Made by a program: the position numbers and the translations under genes. From a bacterium (GTDB lineage Bacteria > Actinomycetota > Acidimicrobiia > Acidimicrobiales > Bin134), in NCBI GenBank assembly GCA_026709025.1, contig JAPOTT010000032.1:28154-92153 (forward strand): DNA of 64,000 bases. Reading direction: 5' to 3'. The notes beneath the pieces were generated by a model that saw only the letters and a program-made list of their open reading frames with translations, was not told the origin of the DNA and did not search any database. Below are positions 28,317-37,630 of this stretch, piece after piece (the first letter of the stretch is position 1; each line of letters starts with the position of its first letter).

Positions 28317-30348
28317 CCTTTATCTGAGAGTTGGGAACTTTGGGGTTAGGAACCGATGTGTCCGATGTGTCCGATGTGTCTAAGCGTGTAACTGCATCCC
28401 CAGAGCTGTTGCGCAGGGGGATGCCCGGCAGCGCCGCAGACACAGGCTGCGTGGGAGCGCGCCGTCTGCCAGGAAACACCGACAACACCGCACCAACCAA
28501 CATGATCGCCCCGCCAATCCACAACCAAAGAGTTAAAGGCTGCACCGTTACACGCAACCCGACAGGCTCGCCGGGGGTTTCAGGCAAGTCCAAAACAGCC
28601 ACTTGGATGTCTCTTATCGGTGAGGATTTGGTGCCGGGAGTACGCACCACAGCGCCGTTGTTGAAACGACTAACCCCCGGCCGTACCGCCTCGCCATCTA
28701 CTAGCACCAATGCTTCGGTGGTGATCTTATTGTCAAAGACCCTGTTTTGGGTGCCCACATAAGCGATCTCGTGGCCATTTGCATAGGCCACCTCTCCGGG
28801 GGCCACGCTGAACTCGCTGCGGTGCAGATAGCTGTTACTAGCTGCTAAGGCCACAGCAACCACCACCACACCCAAGTGAACCACCATGCCACCGTTTGTC
28901 CGACCCACCAAGCCTCGCCAACCTTGGCGGCGCGCTGCCAGTGCTAACTGACGCAGCGCCGCCGCCCCCGCAAAGCCCGCCAACATAAACGCCAACAACG
29001 GGGCCAAACCTCTGGCCCCCATCAAAAGCGCTATCAACAGTGCTGCTGCTGCTGCCCAGCCTGGCCACATCAGCCGCTCCGCTAGCTTTTCGGTGGTGGT
29101 TTTGCGCCACGGCAGCACTGGGGCCACGGCCATCAAAAACAACAACAACAACCCTACAGGCATGGTCATGCGGTCAAAAAAAGGGGTACCTACGCTGATG
29201 CGGTTGCCGTCTACGGCCTCCACAATCAGCGGAAACACCGTGCCTAGCAACACCACAAAAGCAAACACCCCGAACAAAAGGTTGTTAGCCAAAAACGAAG
29301 CTTCGCGTGACAACGCAGAATCAATCTGACCAACCGAGCGCAGCTGATCGCCCCGCCATGCAATGAGCCCCACCGTAACCACCACCACCAATGCAAAGAA
29401 CACCAACAAAGCTGGGCCTACTGCGTCTGCTGAAAAAGCATGCACCGAGTCAACTAGCCCTGAGCGGGTCAAAAAGGTGCCCAATATGGTGAGCGAAAAG
29501 GTAGCGCACACCAAAGACAGGTTCCACACCCGCAGCATGCCGCGACGTTCTTGTACCATCACCGAATGCAAATAGGCGGTGCCAGTGAGCCACGGCAACA
29601 AAGAGGCGTTCTCCACCGGATCCCAGCCCCAATACCCACCCCAGCCCAAAACATCCCAAGACCACCACGCTCCCAAGATGATCCCTGCGGTTAAAAAAGC
29701 CCAAGCAAACAATGTCCATCGGCGGGTTTCTAACAGCCAACCTTCGCCCAACCGTCCGGTAGCCAAAGCAGCTACAGCAAAAGCAAACGGTACGGTAAAC
29801 CCAACATAACCCAAGTACAGCATTGGCGGGTGTACGGCCATGAGCCAATGGTTCTGCAACAAGGGATTTGGCCCGGGGCCTTCAAAGCCTGCTGGCACAT
29901 CTACTCGGCGAAAGGGTTGAGCTAGATCTAAGTTTGGCCAGTTAAACATCAAGACAAAAAAGAAACAGCACACACAAAAGAGCACCCCCATCGCCCAGCC
30001 CACTAACGGGTCGTGCATCTGGCGGCGGAACTTCACCGCTACCAACACCAAATAGCCAGCCAAGATGAAGGCCCAAAGCAAGATAGAACCCTCTAGGGCG
30101 GCCCACAAGGTAGCTACGTTGAACAACGCTGGCGTGGCATGGCTGCCGTTTTCAGCCACATACGACACCGAAAAATCGCGTGTAATGAGAGCCCGTTCCA
30201 TGGCGAAAACTGATAACGTAGCCCCGCCTAGTACAAGCCAAGCGCAAAGTTGTACCCGCGCGGTGCGTCTAGCAATCACCATGAACACCCCAACAGCCGC
30301 AGAAGCCATGGCCACCGCAATGCCCAACACCCCGAGGGTTATGTTCAT
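28309..30348 (-). CDS. ccmF: Cytochrome c heme lyase subunit CcmF
   Basis: CcmF is the large polytopic subunit of the heme ligation complex. The 679-aa protein has many transmembrane helices and the heme-handling WWD signature in GAWWSWDVLGWGGYWGWDPVENASLLPWL; conserved neighbours such as NPLLQNHWLMAVHPPMLYLGY are clear. The C-terminal tail carries a DTSDTSDTS repeat encoded by three perfect 9-bp units. The ATG overlaps ccmE by 4 nt. Confidence 0.96.
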   Translation of the reverse strand: MNITLGVLGIAVAMASAAVGVFMVIARRTARVQLCAWLVLGGATLSVFAMERALITRDFSVSYVAENGSHATPALFNVATLWAALEGSILLWAFILAGYLVLVAVKFRRQMHDPLVGWAMGVLFCVCCFFFVLMFNWPNLDLAQPFRRVDVPAGFEGPGPNPLLQNHWLMAVHPPMLYLGYVGFTVPFAFAVAALATGRLGEGWLLETRRWTLFAWAFLTAGIILGAWWSWDVLGWGGYWGWDPVENASLLPWLTGTAYLHSVMVQERRGMLRVWNLSLVCATFSLTILGTFLTRSGLVDSVHAFSADAVGPALLVFFALVVVVTVGLIAWRGDQLRSVGQIDSALSREASFLANNLLFGVFAFVVLLGTVFPLIVEAVDGNRISVGTPFFDRMTMPVGLLLLFLMAVAPVLPWRKTTTEKLAERLMWPGWAAAAALLIALLMGARGLAPLLAFMLAGFAGAAALRQLALAARRQGWRGLVGRTNGGMVVHLGVVVVAVALAASNSYLHRSEFSVAPGEVAYANGHEIAYVGTQNRVFDNKITTEALVLVDGEAVRPGVSRFNNGAVVRTPGTKSSPIRDIQVAVLDLPETPGEPVGLRVTVQPLTLWLWIGGAIMLVGAVLSVFPGRRRAPTQPVSAALPGIPLRNSSGDAVTRLDTSDTSDTSVPNPKVPNSQIKVG
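28353..28379 (-). repeat. Three perfect 9-bp in-frame units in the ccmF tail
   Basis: CCGATGTGT occurs three times in tandem on the plus strand, encoding Asp-Thr-Ser repeats in the final 20 residues of CcmF, beyond the last membrane helix. Confidence 0.75.
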
Positions 30349-30902
30349 TGGTATTGCCCGCGCTCTTCAGCCTCGTTTATGCGTTCGGTGTTGTTTACCC
30401 GATAATCGTTATCGTGTTTGACCAGCATGCGGTCGCTTGCAAAGTACCAGCCGTCTTGGGCTATGTTCCCAAACTCATTGCTTTGCACCCAGCGACCGTC
30501 AATAACAACCGGCACCTCGGGTTGGAACTGATCCGACACTCCCCCTGTGTGAACCACATCGGCTACTACATCGTCTATAACCACCGCAAACGCTACAGCG
30601 GGCCGACCATCGGTGAGGTGTATCTCTTGGATAGATCCGCTTACCGGAGAACCAATCATGCGGAAGCGGTCATCGCCTAACTCCAAGCGGCGTTCTACCG
30701 CATCGTCCACCTCACGGAACACTAACGTGGCATCAGCCAGCGCACGCCACAACACAAATCCAATCATCACCATCACCAGAGCAACCACCAAAGCTGGGGC
30801 CCAACGCCGCCAACCACTTCGGGCAACCCTAGGGGCTCGTGGGCTGAGATCTAATGAGCCTGAAATCTCCTCTGCACCCTCATCTGTAGCCACCTCGCTC
30901 AC
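30345..30902 (-). CDS. ccmE: Heme chaperone CcmE
   Basis: CcmE binds heme covalently and carries it to CcmF/H. After one membrane anchor (residues about 33-52), the beta-barrel domain has FRMIGSPVSGSIQEI and a variant of the heme-attachment motif, MLVKHDNDYRV, with His in the HDxxY context that carries the covalent heme in E. coli. The 185-aa length is normal. GTG 30902 overlaps ccmD by 4 nt. Confidence 0.92.
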   Translation of the reverse strand: MSEVATDEGAEEISGSLDLSPRAPRVARSGWRRWAPALVVALVMVMIGFVLWRALADATLVFREVDDAVERRLELGDDRFRMIGSPVSGSIQEIHLTDGRPAVAFAVVIDDVVADVVHTGGVSDQFQPEVPVVIDGRWVQSNEFGNIAQDGWYFASDRMLVKHDNDYRVNNTERINEAEERGQYQ

Positions 30903-31090
30903 GGCTGCTCGCTTAACTCTGTGTGTTCATTGCCATCATCTGTTAGGTCATCGGGCATCATCCAACGCTGACGATTAGCTGGCACCCGGCGGCCAAGCGA
31001 GCGCAAACGCGCCAGCACCCACCAGGCATAGCCCACTACAGCTAGCACGGTCACGCTCCAACCGGCAATCAGATAACCCAAGTGCGTCAT
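30899..31090 (-). CDS. ccmD: Small membrane protein CcmD
   Basis: The 63-aa protein has one helix (HLGYLIAGWSVTVLAVVGYA) and a basic cytoplasmic segment (RLRSLGRRVPANRQR). This size, topology and position between ccmC and ccmE fit CcmD, which helps release CcmE from the CcmABC complex. Such small proteins have little sequence signal, so context carries the assignment. It overlaps both neighbours by 4 nt. Confidence 0.82.
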   Translation of the reverse strand: MTHLGYLIAGWSVTVLAVVGYAWWVLARLRSLGRRVPANRQRWMMPDDLTDDGNEHTELSEQP

Positions 31091-31947
31091 GGCGATGTTT
31101 TGCTTTGTGGCTGAATTTGGCCTGTGGGGTTAGATGCCTGTGTGAGCGAGCCGGTGTCGTGTGCTGCTGATTCGGCTTGACGCTCTGCTATGGCCTTTTG
31201 TACCTCTTGTTCTGTAATTTGACGCTCTAGATAACCCACCCGAAAGCGATGCAGTAACAACCAGCCGAACAGCGTTGCGCCCACCACAAAGGCAAAGGTT
31301 AAGGTAAACAAAGTTTCGTCACGGATCTTGCGCGCTAACAACGTGGATTGCTGATGTAGCGTACGGTTCTCCCACCAATCCACTGAGCGGTTCACTATGA
31401 CTATGTTTGCCGCTCCTACCAGAGCAATCACCACAGAGCGGCGAGCTTTGACCGCTGCGTTGGCGGGAATGCGTCGCACTGCTAGATACCCAATGAACAC
31501 CAACACCATTACCAACGTTGTCACAAGGCGAACATCGCCCCATTCCCACCAAGTTTGCCATGTTGGTCGACCCCAAATAGAGCCGGTCACCAAAGTGAGC
31601 ACCCCAAATATCACCCCAATCTCAGCCGCGGATGCAGCCATGATGTCCCACCAGTCTGTGCGCCATCGCAAATACCCTAAGCTAGCCAAAAAAGTAATCC
31701 CAAAACCGGTGTAGGCCAGTATTGCTGAAGGCACATGCACAAACATCAACCGGACCGCATCAAACTGGCCTACCACATCACCTTGATCTGTGATACGGGT
31801 GTCTGCAGGTACCCACGCAAAAGCCAACACAACCAGAATCGCGAACCCTACAAGGGCTGCCCAACCCAATGCTTTGGTGGCCGAAGAAGAGATGCTTTGT
31901 GTATCCTGTGTCGCGTTTTGGCGAGACAATACGGTTGTAAGGCTCAC
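31087..31947 (-). CDS. ccmC: Heme exporter/handling protein CcmC
   Basis: CcmC attaches heme to CcmE. The protein has six predicted helices and the WWD-type motif GRPTWQTWWEWGDVRLV together with MFVHVPSAILAYTGFG, which holds one of the conserved heme-ligand His. GTG 31947 was chosen because it overlaps the ccmB stop (GTGA); an ATG 81 bases upstream lies inside ccmB. The C-terminus has an extended hydrophilic Gln/Ser-rich tail. Confidence 0.94.
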   Translation of the reverse strand: MSLTTVLSRQNATQDTQSISSSATKALGWAALVGFAILVVLAFAWVPADTRITDQGDVVGQFDAVRLMFVHVPSAILAYTGFGITFLASLGYLRWRTDWWDIMAASAAEIGVIFGVLTLVTGSIWGRPTWQTWWEWGDVRLVTTLVMVLVFIGYLAVRRIPANAAVKARRSVVIALVGAANIVIVNRSVDWWENRTLHQQSTLLARKIRDETLFTLTFAFVVGATLFGWLLLHRFRVGYLERQITEQEVQKAIAERQAESAAHDTGSLTQASNPTGQIQPQSKTSP

Positions 31948-32612
31948 GCTTCCTCCAACAAGATGCCATAGCTCAGCGCACCAAACACTCCGTAGATTGC
32001 CGCGAAACCCACCAGCAGGCCCAACCATGCCCAGCCTTGGGCCCCAGCCACTCCAAACGCATCTTGAAAAGCTCTTGTTGCGCCGATTAGCACAGGTGCT
32101 GTAACCGGCAGCACCAACAGCGGCAAGAGGGATTCCCTTACGCCTAAACCAGCCACCAATGCTCCATAGAGCGTTCCTGCTGCTGCTAACCCCAACGCAG
32201 CTACTAATCCCGCACTCACCAAAAGCCCGTATCTATACACAGTGACATCAAACAACAACACCACGCCAAAACCCAAAAGCACCTCTAGCACCACAAGCTG
32301 AATAGCAATGGCTGCTGCCTTACCAAAAAACGCAGCTTGGGGTTCTATCCCAGACAGGAGCAAGCGATCCGTTATGCCATCGGCCAAATCAACAGCAAAA
32401 GATCGCCCGATAGCCAAGAGTGCCGCCAACAGCACCGTTACCCAAAACAACCCTGGGGCGTAGGTTCGCAGGGCTTGTTGATCTGTATCCAACGCAAATG
32501 CAAACAGCACCAGCACTGCAAGCGCAAACGGCAAAATCTGAGTGATACCAACCCGCACACGCGTTTCAATACGCAGATCTTTGAGGGCCACCAAGCGCAT
32601 CTCACGCAACAT
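31944..32612 (-). CDS. ccmB: Heme exporter permease CcmB
   Basis: CcmB is the six-helix permease partner of CcmA. The N-terminus LVALKDLRIETRVRVGITQILPFAL matches the family, which typically opens with a KDL segment before the first helix, and TDQQALRTYAPGLFWVTVLLAALLAIGRSF is the conserved first-loop region. At 222 aa it is the usual size. It overlaps ccmA by 11 nt. Confidence 0.93.
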   Translation of the reverse strand: MLREMRLVALKDLRIETRVRVGITQILPFALAVLVLFAFALDTDQQALRTYAPGLFWVTVLLAALLAIGRSFAVDLADGITDRLLLSGIEPQAAFFGKAAAIAIQLVVLEVLLGFGVVLLFDVTVYRYGLLVSAGLVAALGLAAAGTLYGALVAGLGVRESLLPLLVLPVTAPVLIGATRAFQDAFGVAGAQGWAWLGLLVGFAAIYGVFGALSYGILLEEA

Positions 32613-33363
32613 GTGTACCTGCCTCTTTTGTGGGATGGGTGGGTATAGGCTGTACGGTTACAGGCTGTGTTGTTACAGGCTGTATGCCAGCAGGCTGTAT
32701 TCCAGCAGGTTGTATTCCAGCAGGCTGTGTGGTGAGCATACCCCCGGCTAACGACACCACCCGGGGTTGCAAAGTTTGCATACACTCCAACTCGTGCGAT
32801 GCCATCATCACGGTAGCACCAGCTTGAGCGGCGCTTTGCACCAGGTTGTTTACGATGTTGCGCGACCGGTGGTCTAGCCCGGCATGGGGTTCGTCTAACA
32901 GCCACAACTCTGGACGGCGTACCAGCAATGTGGCAAAGCTCGCACGGCGTCGCTGACCAGATGACAGGTTGCCAGCTCGTAGGTTAACCAAACGTCCGCT
33001 CAGCTCCAATGTTTCTAATGCACTGTGCATTTCCTGAGATGTCGCCCCCACTGCACCACCCCAAAACGCCACGTTTTCAGCCACCGTTAAATCATCATAC
33101 AAGCCGGTTGTATGACCCATAAGAGCTACCCTCTGGCGAACTTGGCGCCGCTGAGTGGATAAGTCATGTCCCAAAATCTCCCCGCTGCCCGAGGCTAGCG
33201 AGCACAAGCCCGCACAGAGCCTCAACAAAGTAGTTTTGCCCGCCCCATTTTGCCCCTTAACTACAACCACCTCACCGGGGTCAATATCTAAATCCACCCC
33301 TGCTAGAGCTGGGAAGCGTCCCAACAGGGTTACTGCGGCCCGAAGCCGGACTGCTTGTCGCAC
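32602..33363 (-). CDS. ccmA: ABC transporter ATPase CcmA with repeat-bearing tail
   Basis: CcmA powers release of holo-CcmE. Motifs in order: Walker A GQNGAGKTTLLRL near residue 38, signature LSSGQRRRASFA, Walker B LWLLDEPHAGLD, and switch His in MMASHE. Family members end near residue 205-210; this one continues about 40 residues as a Gln/Pro/Thr tail of pentapeptide repeats (QPAGI, then degenerate copies) encoded by six 15-bp units. The start GTG 33363 lies 12 bases after the DUF5719 gene. It is the first gene of a nine-gene coupled operon. Confidence 0.94.
   Translation of the reverse strand: MRQAVRLRAAVTLLGRFPALAGVDLDIDPGEVVVVKGQNGAGKTTLLRLCAGLCSLASGSGEILGHDLSTQRRQVRQRVALMGHTTGLYDDLTVAENVAFWGGAVGATSQEMHSALETLELSGRLVNLRAGNLSSGQRRRASFATLLVRRPELWLLDEPHAGLDHRSRNIVNNLVQSAAQAGATVMMASHELECMQTLQPRVVSLAGGMLTTQPAGIQPAGIQPAGIQPVTTQPVTVQPIPTHPTKEAGTHVA
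32646..32735 (-). repeat. Six 15-bp tandem units in the ccmA tail
   Basis: Units at 32646, 32661, 32676, 32691, 32706 and 32721 share the plus-strand core CAGGCTGT (one copy CAGGTTGT, the first TAGGCTGT). Units 3-5 are the most alike. On the coding strand each unit is one pentapeptide of the Gln-Pro-rich CcmA extension. Confidence 0.85.
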
Positions 33364-33375
33364 AACCCCTCAAGG

Positions 33376-34959
33376 CTACAACGGTAACGGGTTGTAAGGC
33401 ACTGCCGCAGCAGATGACAACCCGGTTCTGTCAAACGCCAACAAGGATTTAGTCACCACAACAGGCAAACTAGAATCCACGATTACAGCAAAAGCCGAAT
33501 CCTCAACCAACTCGTTTATGGGCACCACGATCCTACCTAACGGTGCCACCTCTTGAGTTGTTAATTCCTCTATCGGCGTAACTTCTCCATCTGTTAGGGT
33601 TGCCACCGAAATACGTGCGATGGATTCAGCGGACGGGTTAACCACCACCAAGCCCACCTCTACGCCAGCGGATTCATTGGCAGCTATCAGGTGTCGATAG
33701 GCCCGCGCCACCACTCCAGCATCTAAGGCCACACCTGCTGGTGAAGCCAAAGCTGCTGCAGCCCCAACCCTTTCTGCTGCAATAGGTACCCCGTTGTAGG
33801 CGAACACCTCTACCCAAAAGCCACTGTCTTTGGGGATTAGCGATGCGGCGCTATACACAAACGGCGCAGCTGGCACCGGAAAGTTACCCAGGGCATCAAA
33901 TACCACGGTTACCCGCTGTTGTGGTGGCACTACCACTTCAAACGGCGGATGCAAGTTAGCGTTGCTTATCGCATCGGTATGAATTGTGATATCCATCTGT
34001 GCTGCTTGTTGGGTGGGGTTATACAACATTAAGTGCTCAACGATGCCCACAGCAGCTGGGCCGTTTGGAAACAGCCATTGAGCATGCGCCTGAGGTATTC
34101 CGGGCCCCGCGATAAGCCCTTCCAAGCCATCGCTGCCGTCAAACACTTGCATACGACCGGCTACTAATCGTCCTGCTAGCACGTTGATGGTTGTTGCTAG
34201 CGACTCAAAGCGAGGCACCTCAGCGGTTACATCTACTACAACCAAAGAACGAGCGGGAACCAATACGCCCCTAAGTGCCCGAGGCTCGCGGGGGCCATCA
34301 TCGGTAATGAAGCTAAACTCTGCAACTGCTCTGGTTGGGAAAGGATTAAACAAGCTGAACAGCAGCCGGGCATCTCGGCGAGTTGATCCTGTGGGAAAGT
34401 GCCAAGTTTGCGAGGAACGGGTGGCACATGGCACCACATCAAAGCCAGTAGGCCCCTGTACTCGCTGGGTTACCACAGCTATACCGGAGCTAACTTCAAC
34501 CAGCGCCGCCGTGAACTGAGCCGCAACAACCTCACTCAAGTGAAGCGAAGCCTGAGACCGGGCCGACACCTGTAGCGACACCGGTTTCGGTTCTGTGCTA
34601 GTAGATGCGAACACCGTCACCATGGCGTTGATGTCCTGCGCCGAGGGATTGGCTATTACTACCGAATGCTCAGCAAACTCTCCCGGCAACGATGTACCTT
34701 CTGAGCAGTACCAAACCCCAGCACTAGCATCTGACCCGGGCGCAGCGCTGATTAGTTCTTGGTGTAAAAGCGTGTCGCGCACCACAGTTTGGTTGGTCAT
34801 CTGCTCAGCAACAGCCAGGCTTACTATCGCAAGCAGCGCTACAACCACAAGCGGGGTTCGCGCAACTCTGTGGTTGGCTTCTTTTTGGCCTGTTGACTGG
34901 GGCTGTCTAGTTGAGTTATCTGGTTCCACGAGCAGAGTCCATATATGTGGTGTTTGCAT
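33376..34959 (-). CDS. DUF5719 family secreted/anchored protein
   Basis: The protein has a signal anchor (TPLVVVALLAIVSLAVA, around residues 35-51) and a large extracytoplasmic domain with WYCSEGTS, VIANPSAQDI and FNPFPTRAVAEFSF, the pattern of the actinobacterial DUF5719 family. Two cysteines (in WYC and VVPCA) may form a disulfide. Members sit beside the large GT2 in many actinobacteria, and a role in envelope glycan assembly is inferred from that only. ATG 34959 overlaps the GT2 gene by 44 nt; GTG 34929 is a good alternative. Confidence 0.82.
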   Translation of the reverse strand: MQTPHIWTLLVEPDNSTRQPQSTGQKEANHRVARTPLVVVALLAIVSLAVAEQMTNQTVVRDTLLHQELISAAPGSDASAGVWYCSEGTSLPGEFAEHSVVIANPSAQDINAMVTVFASTSTEPKPVSLQVSARSQASLHLSEVVAAQFTAALVEVSSGIAVVTQRVQGPTGFDVVPCATRSSQTWHFPTGSTRRDARLLFSLFNPFPTRAVAEFSFITDDGPREPRALRGVLVPARSLVVVDVTAEVPRFESLATTINVLAGRLVAGRMQVFDGSDGLEGLIAGPGIPQAHAQWLFPNGPAAVGIVEHLMLYNPTQQAAQMDITIHTDAISNANLHPPFEVVVPPQQRVTVVFDALGNFPVPAAPFVYSAASLIPKDSGFWVEVFAYNGVPIAAERVGAAAALASPAGVALDAGVVARAYRHLIAANESAGVEVGLVVVNPSAESIARISVATLTDGEVTPIEELTTQEVAPLGRIVVPINELVEDSAFAVIVDSSLPVVVTKSLLAFDRTGLSSAAAVPYNPLPL

Positions 34960-37630
34960 AGGTGGTGGTGCCCGATGTGATGTTGATCTGCACTAGGTCT
35001 AGTTGCCCATCTAGCGTGGTAATAAGCCACTCTGGAGCACGACGGGAAAGATCACCAAACGGTGCGGGTGCTAATCGCTCGGCAACTAAAACGGTGCCGA
35101 TGTCAAAGCGTGCCAAAACTGCACCCAAACGCTTGGTACCGCTAAACGGCGCTGTCAACAAAGCTTCGCGAACCTGCATGTTGGCAGCATCAAGCGGCCC
35201 TGCCCATCTTTGCGCTACCGTGGGAAACTCACTGCTTTGCGATATCGCAAACCACAAGCCATCTTCCAACTGCCATCCACCTAGCGGCAACAAATCCCGA
35301 TGCCCCACCCACAGTACCCGTTGGCCTGTTGCAAAAGTGCTATGGGTATCACCGGCAGCTTCGTTGTTGAAGGGATACACCTGCGAGTAGTCATCTTCTG
35401 TGGCGTTCCAAGTTCCTGCTGATACCATCGCTACCGCTGGCAACATAGCCACGCATAGTGCGGCTACGGCCGACAGCGGCACAAGCTGTCTCCATCCAAA
35501 ACGGGCTTGTGGTAAATCCACCTGAAAGGCTGCTAAACCCATAGCAACTGCTAAGGCCAAGCCCACCGCCCCCGGCACCTGAATCACCTCTGGGCGGGGA
35601 AGCGGTATTGCTAGCCATTCATGTTCTGCTATCAAAGCAACCGCCGCTGTACCCAGATATAGCGTCCAGCCGCGCACTGCCCATGTCAGCCGTGATGCTT
35701 GAGCTAGCACTAAGGGCAAGGTAGCTGCAACCGGCAATGCCCACCCCAAACGGTCGCCACCAAACGGCCCCGTATCAAAACGCAAGAACTCAGCCCAAGA
35801 GTACCCCCATCCCCCTGCGGTGCTTTGTGTTAACAGTGGTGGCACACCGTTTAAAAGCCATGGCAGGTTTAGTGCCACAGCTATAGCTGTGCCACACAAG
35901 GCAACTAACAACATTCGCCCTGTGGGTTTAACTACACCTGCCAACACCGAGCCCAAAAGCAAACCGAGTACCAACAAACCCACCCCAATCGCAACGTCTG
36001 CAACTAAGGCCACCAACAAACCCAAGATCACGCCAAAGCTCAAAACCGGTCGTAACAGTTGAGACTTACCTTGGTTAGACAGGGCAAGCTGAGGCTGAGC
36101 TAGTTGAGGCTTAGGCGCTGTCAATGCAGCTAACAACCATGGCGCTGCCCCGTAAAACAACAACCCACCCCATGAGCCGTTAGATAGAGCGTTGTAAGGC
36201 ACAGGGTTAGCCATGTACACGGCCAATGCCACGGCTTGCACCCCATTAGAACCAAAGGGTCGCACAACCCGCCACATTCCCAATGCGCCAAGCGGCATCA
36301 TGGCCACTATCAACACCGTACGTAGCAGCGCAGTCTGACCAAAAAAGAGCCAACTCAAAACGGTCAACACGCCTATCCCTGTGGGAGCGAAACCTTCCTG
36401 ACCGAGCCCTACCGGGCGATCCCGGCTCAACAAACCTTCCAATAGTTCTGTGGTGGATCCAAACTCAGCTAATCCTCCCACCGAAGCTATGCCCTCGCTA
36501 AACAAGTTGCGAGTGCTAAGCCCAACAAACAATAAGGTGACTAGCGTTGTCAATGCCGCTACCTGCGAACGGCCAAATCTTGTTACCCAACTGTGAATGC
36601 CTCCGGGTCGATTGTCGCTCAAGAAGGTGGCTACAGCGTTTAGCCAGGGTACCTGTGCGGCACGAACCTGAGCATCGCTAATCTTGCGATTGCGCTCAAC
36701 TAGCTGACGCTTTTTATATATGCCCCCTGCTCTCCGAAGATTGTGGAACCACCCGGCAGCGATGTTGCGGGCCTTCCCAAAGCGACCACCACATAACGCC
36801 AGTACACACTCTGTAAGCCCCAACAGAACAACTTGAGGAATAAGTACTACCAAGTACCACAAACGATAAACCGAACATATAGTACGCAGTTGGTGTCGTT
36901 GGTGCAGCCGGTCTATTTGTTGGGCGCTCAACCGCTCCCGTAAACCTTGGCGGTGTCTCACCACAACCTCTGGGGCTACCATCACCCGAGCTCCCATTGT
37001 CCTCAGCCGCCAGCATAAGTCGATGTGTTCGTAGCACAAAGACATGGCCGAGTCGAAGCCCTCGGCTGCGTGAAATAAATCGCTACGCACCAACACGCAG
37101 CCTCCGGGCACAGCAAATGTGTCCTGTACCTGATCGTGTTGTTGTTGGTCGTACTCCCCCGGTTCTACTGAGAACACCACAGCGCCGGTTCTGTCCACCA
37201 ACAAACCCAAGTTGCGAATGCGAGAAGGCTCATCCCACTCCACATACTTCGGGCCAACCACGCCAACTTCTGCTGCAACTGCTTCACTAGCCAAAAGGCG
37301 CAACGCATTAGGCGCTAAGGCAACATCATCGTGGCAGAACACATAAAAATCAGAGCTTGGCGCATTTCCCAAGACGGCCTCGTTGATGGCTGGGCCGAAC
37401 CCCATGTTTTGCTCTAACAAGCACACATCGGCTTGTGGCAACACCCGCTGCACCCTTTCGGTGGGGTCAGATTCGCTGCCAGCGTCCACCACGGTAACGG
37501 CGCTGGGTAGCAGGTCTTGTGCTGCGATGGATTCCAAGACCTCTTCAAACCAAAGCCCGGGATTGTGGCTCACTAGCACCACATGCACGCTAGGCACATG
37601 ATCGGCGCGCGGATTCAACATGGTACTCAT
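34916..37630 (-). CDS. Large membrane glycosyltransferase family 2 protein
   Basis: The 904-aa protein starts with a GT-A domain (VVLVSHNPGLWFEEVLESI, DAGSESDPT, FYVFCHDDVALAPNAL with the metal-binding acidic motif, and AVPGGCVLVRSDLF). About a dozen hydrophobic segments follow between residues 330 and 790, then an extracytoplasmic C-terminal domain. It probably transfers a sugar at the membrane for envelope polysaccharide; donor and acceptor are unknown. ATG 37630 overlaps the stop of the small upstream gene (ATGA), so the longer frame to 37798 is rejected. Confidence 0.88.
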   Translation of the reverse strand: MSTMLNPRADHVPSVHVVLVSHNPGLWFEEVLESIAAQDLLPSAVTVVDAGSESDPTERVQRVLPQADVCLLEQNMGFGPAINEAVLGNAPSSDFYVFCHDDVALAPNALRLLASEAVAAEVGVVGPKYVEWDEPSRIRNLGLLVDRTGAVVFSVEPGEYDQQQHDQVQDTFAVPGGCVLVRSDLFHAAEGFDSAMSLCYEHIDLCWRLRTMGARVMVAPEVVVRHRQGLRERLSAQQIDRLHQRHQLRTICSVYRLWYLVVLIPQVVLLGLTECVLALCGGRFGKARNIAAGWFHNLRRAGGIYKKRQLVERNRKISDAQVRAAQVPWLNAVATFLSDNRPGGIHSWVTRFGRSQVAALTTLVTLLFVGLSTRNLFSEGIASVGGLAEFGSTTELLEGLLSRDRPVGLGQEGFAPTGIGVLTVLSWLFFGQTALLRTVLIVAMMPLGALGMWRVVRPFGSNGVQAVALAVYMANPVPYNALSNGSWGGLLFYGAAPWLLAALTAPKPQLAQPQLALSNQGKSQLLRPVLSFGVILGLLVALVADVAIGVGLLVLGLLLGSVLAGVVKPTGRMLLVALCGTAIAVALNLPWLLNGVPPLLTQSTAGGWGYSWAEFLRFDTGPFGGDRLGWALPVAATLPLVLAQASRLTWAVRGWTLYLGTAAVALIAEHEWLAIPLPRPEVIQVPGAVGLALAVAMGLAAFQVDLPQARFGWRQLVPLSAVAALCVAMLPAVAMVSAGTWNATEDDYSQVYPFNNEAAGDTHSTFATGQRVLWVGHRDLLPLGGWQLEDGLWFAISQSSEFPTVAQRWAGPLDAANMQVREALLTAPFSGTKRLGAVLARFDIGTVLVAERLAPAPFGDLSRRAPEWLITTLDGQLDLVQINITSGTTTYANTTYMDSARGTR

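Noticed and set aside
28331..28762. Plus-strand frames opposite ccmF and other ccm genes
   Set aside because: They are antisense shadows of strongly conserved coding genes and lack starts with ribosome binding sites or family motifs.
31948..32028. Upstream extension of ccmC
   Set aside because: It lies within ccmB; GTGA overlap at 31947 fits the operon style.
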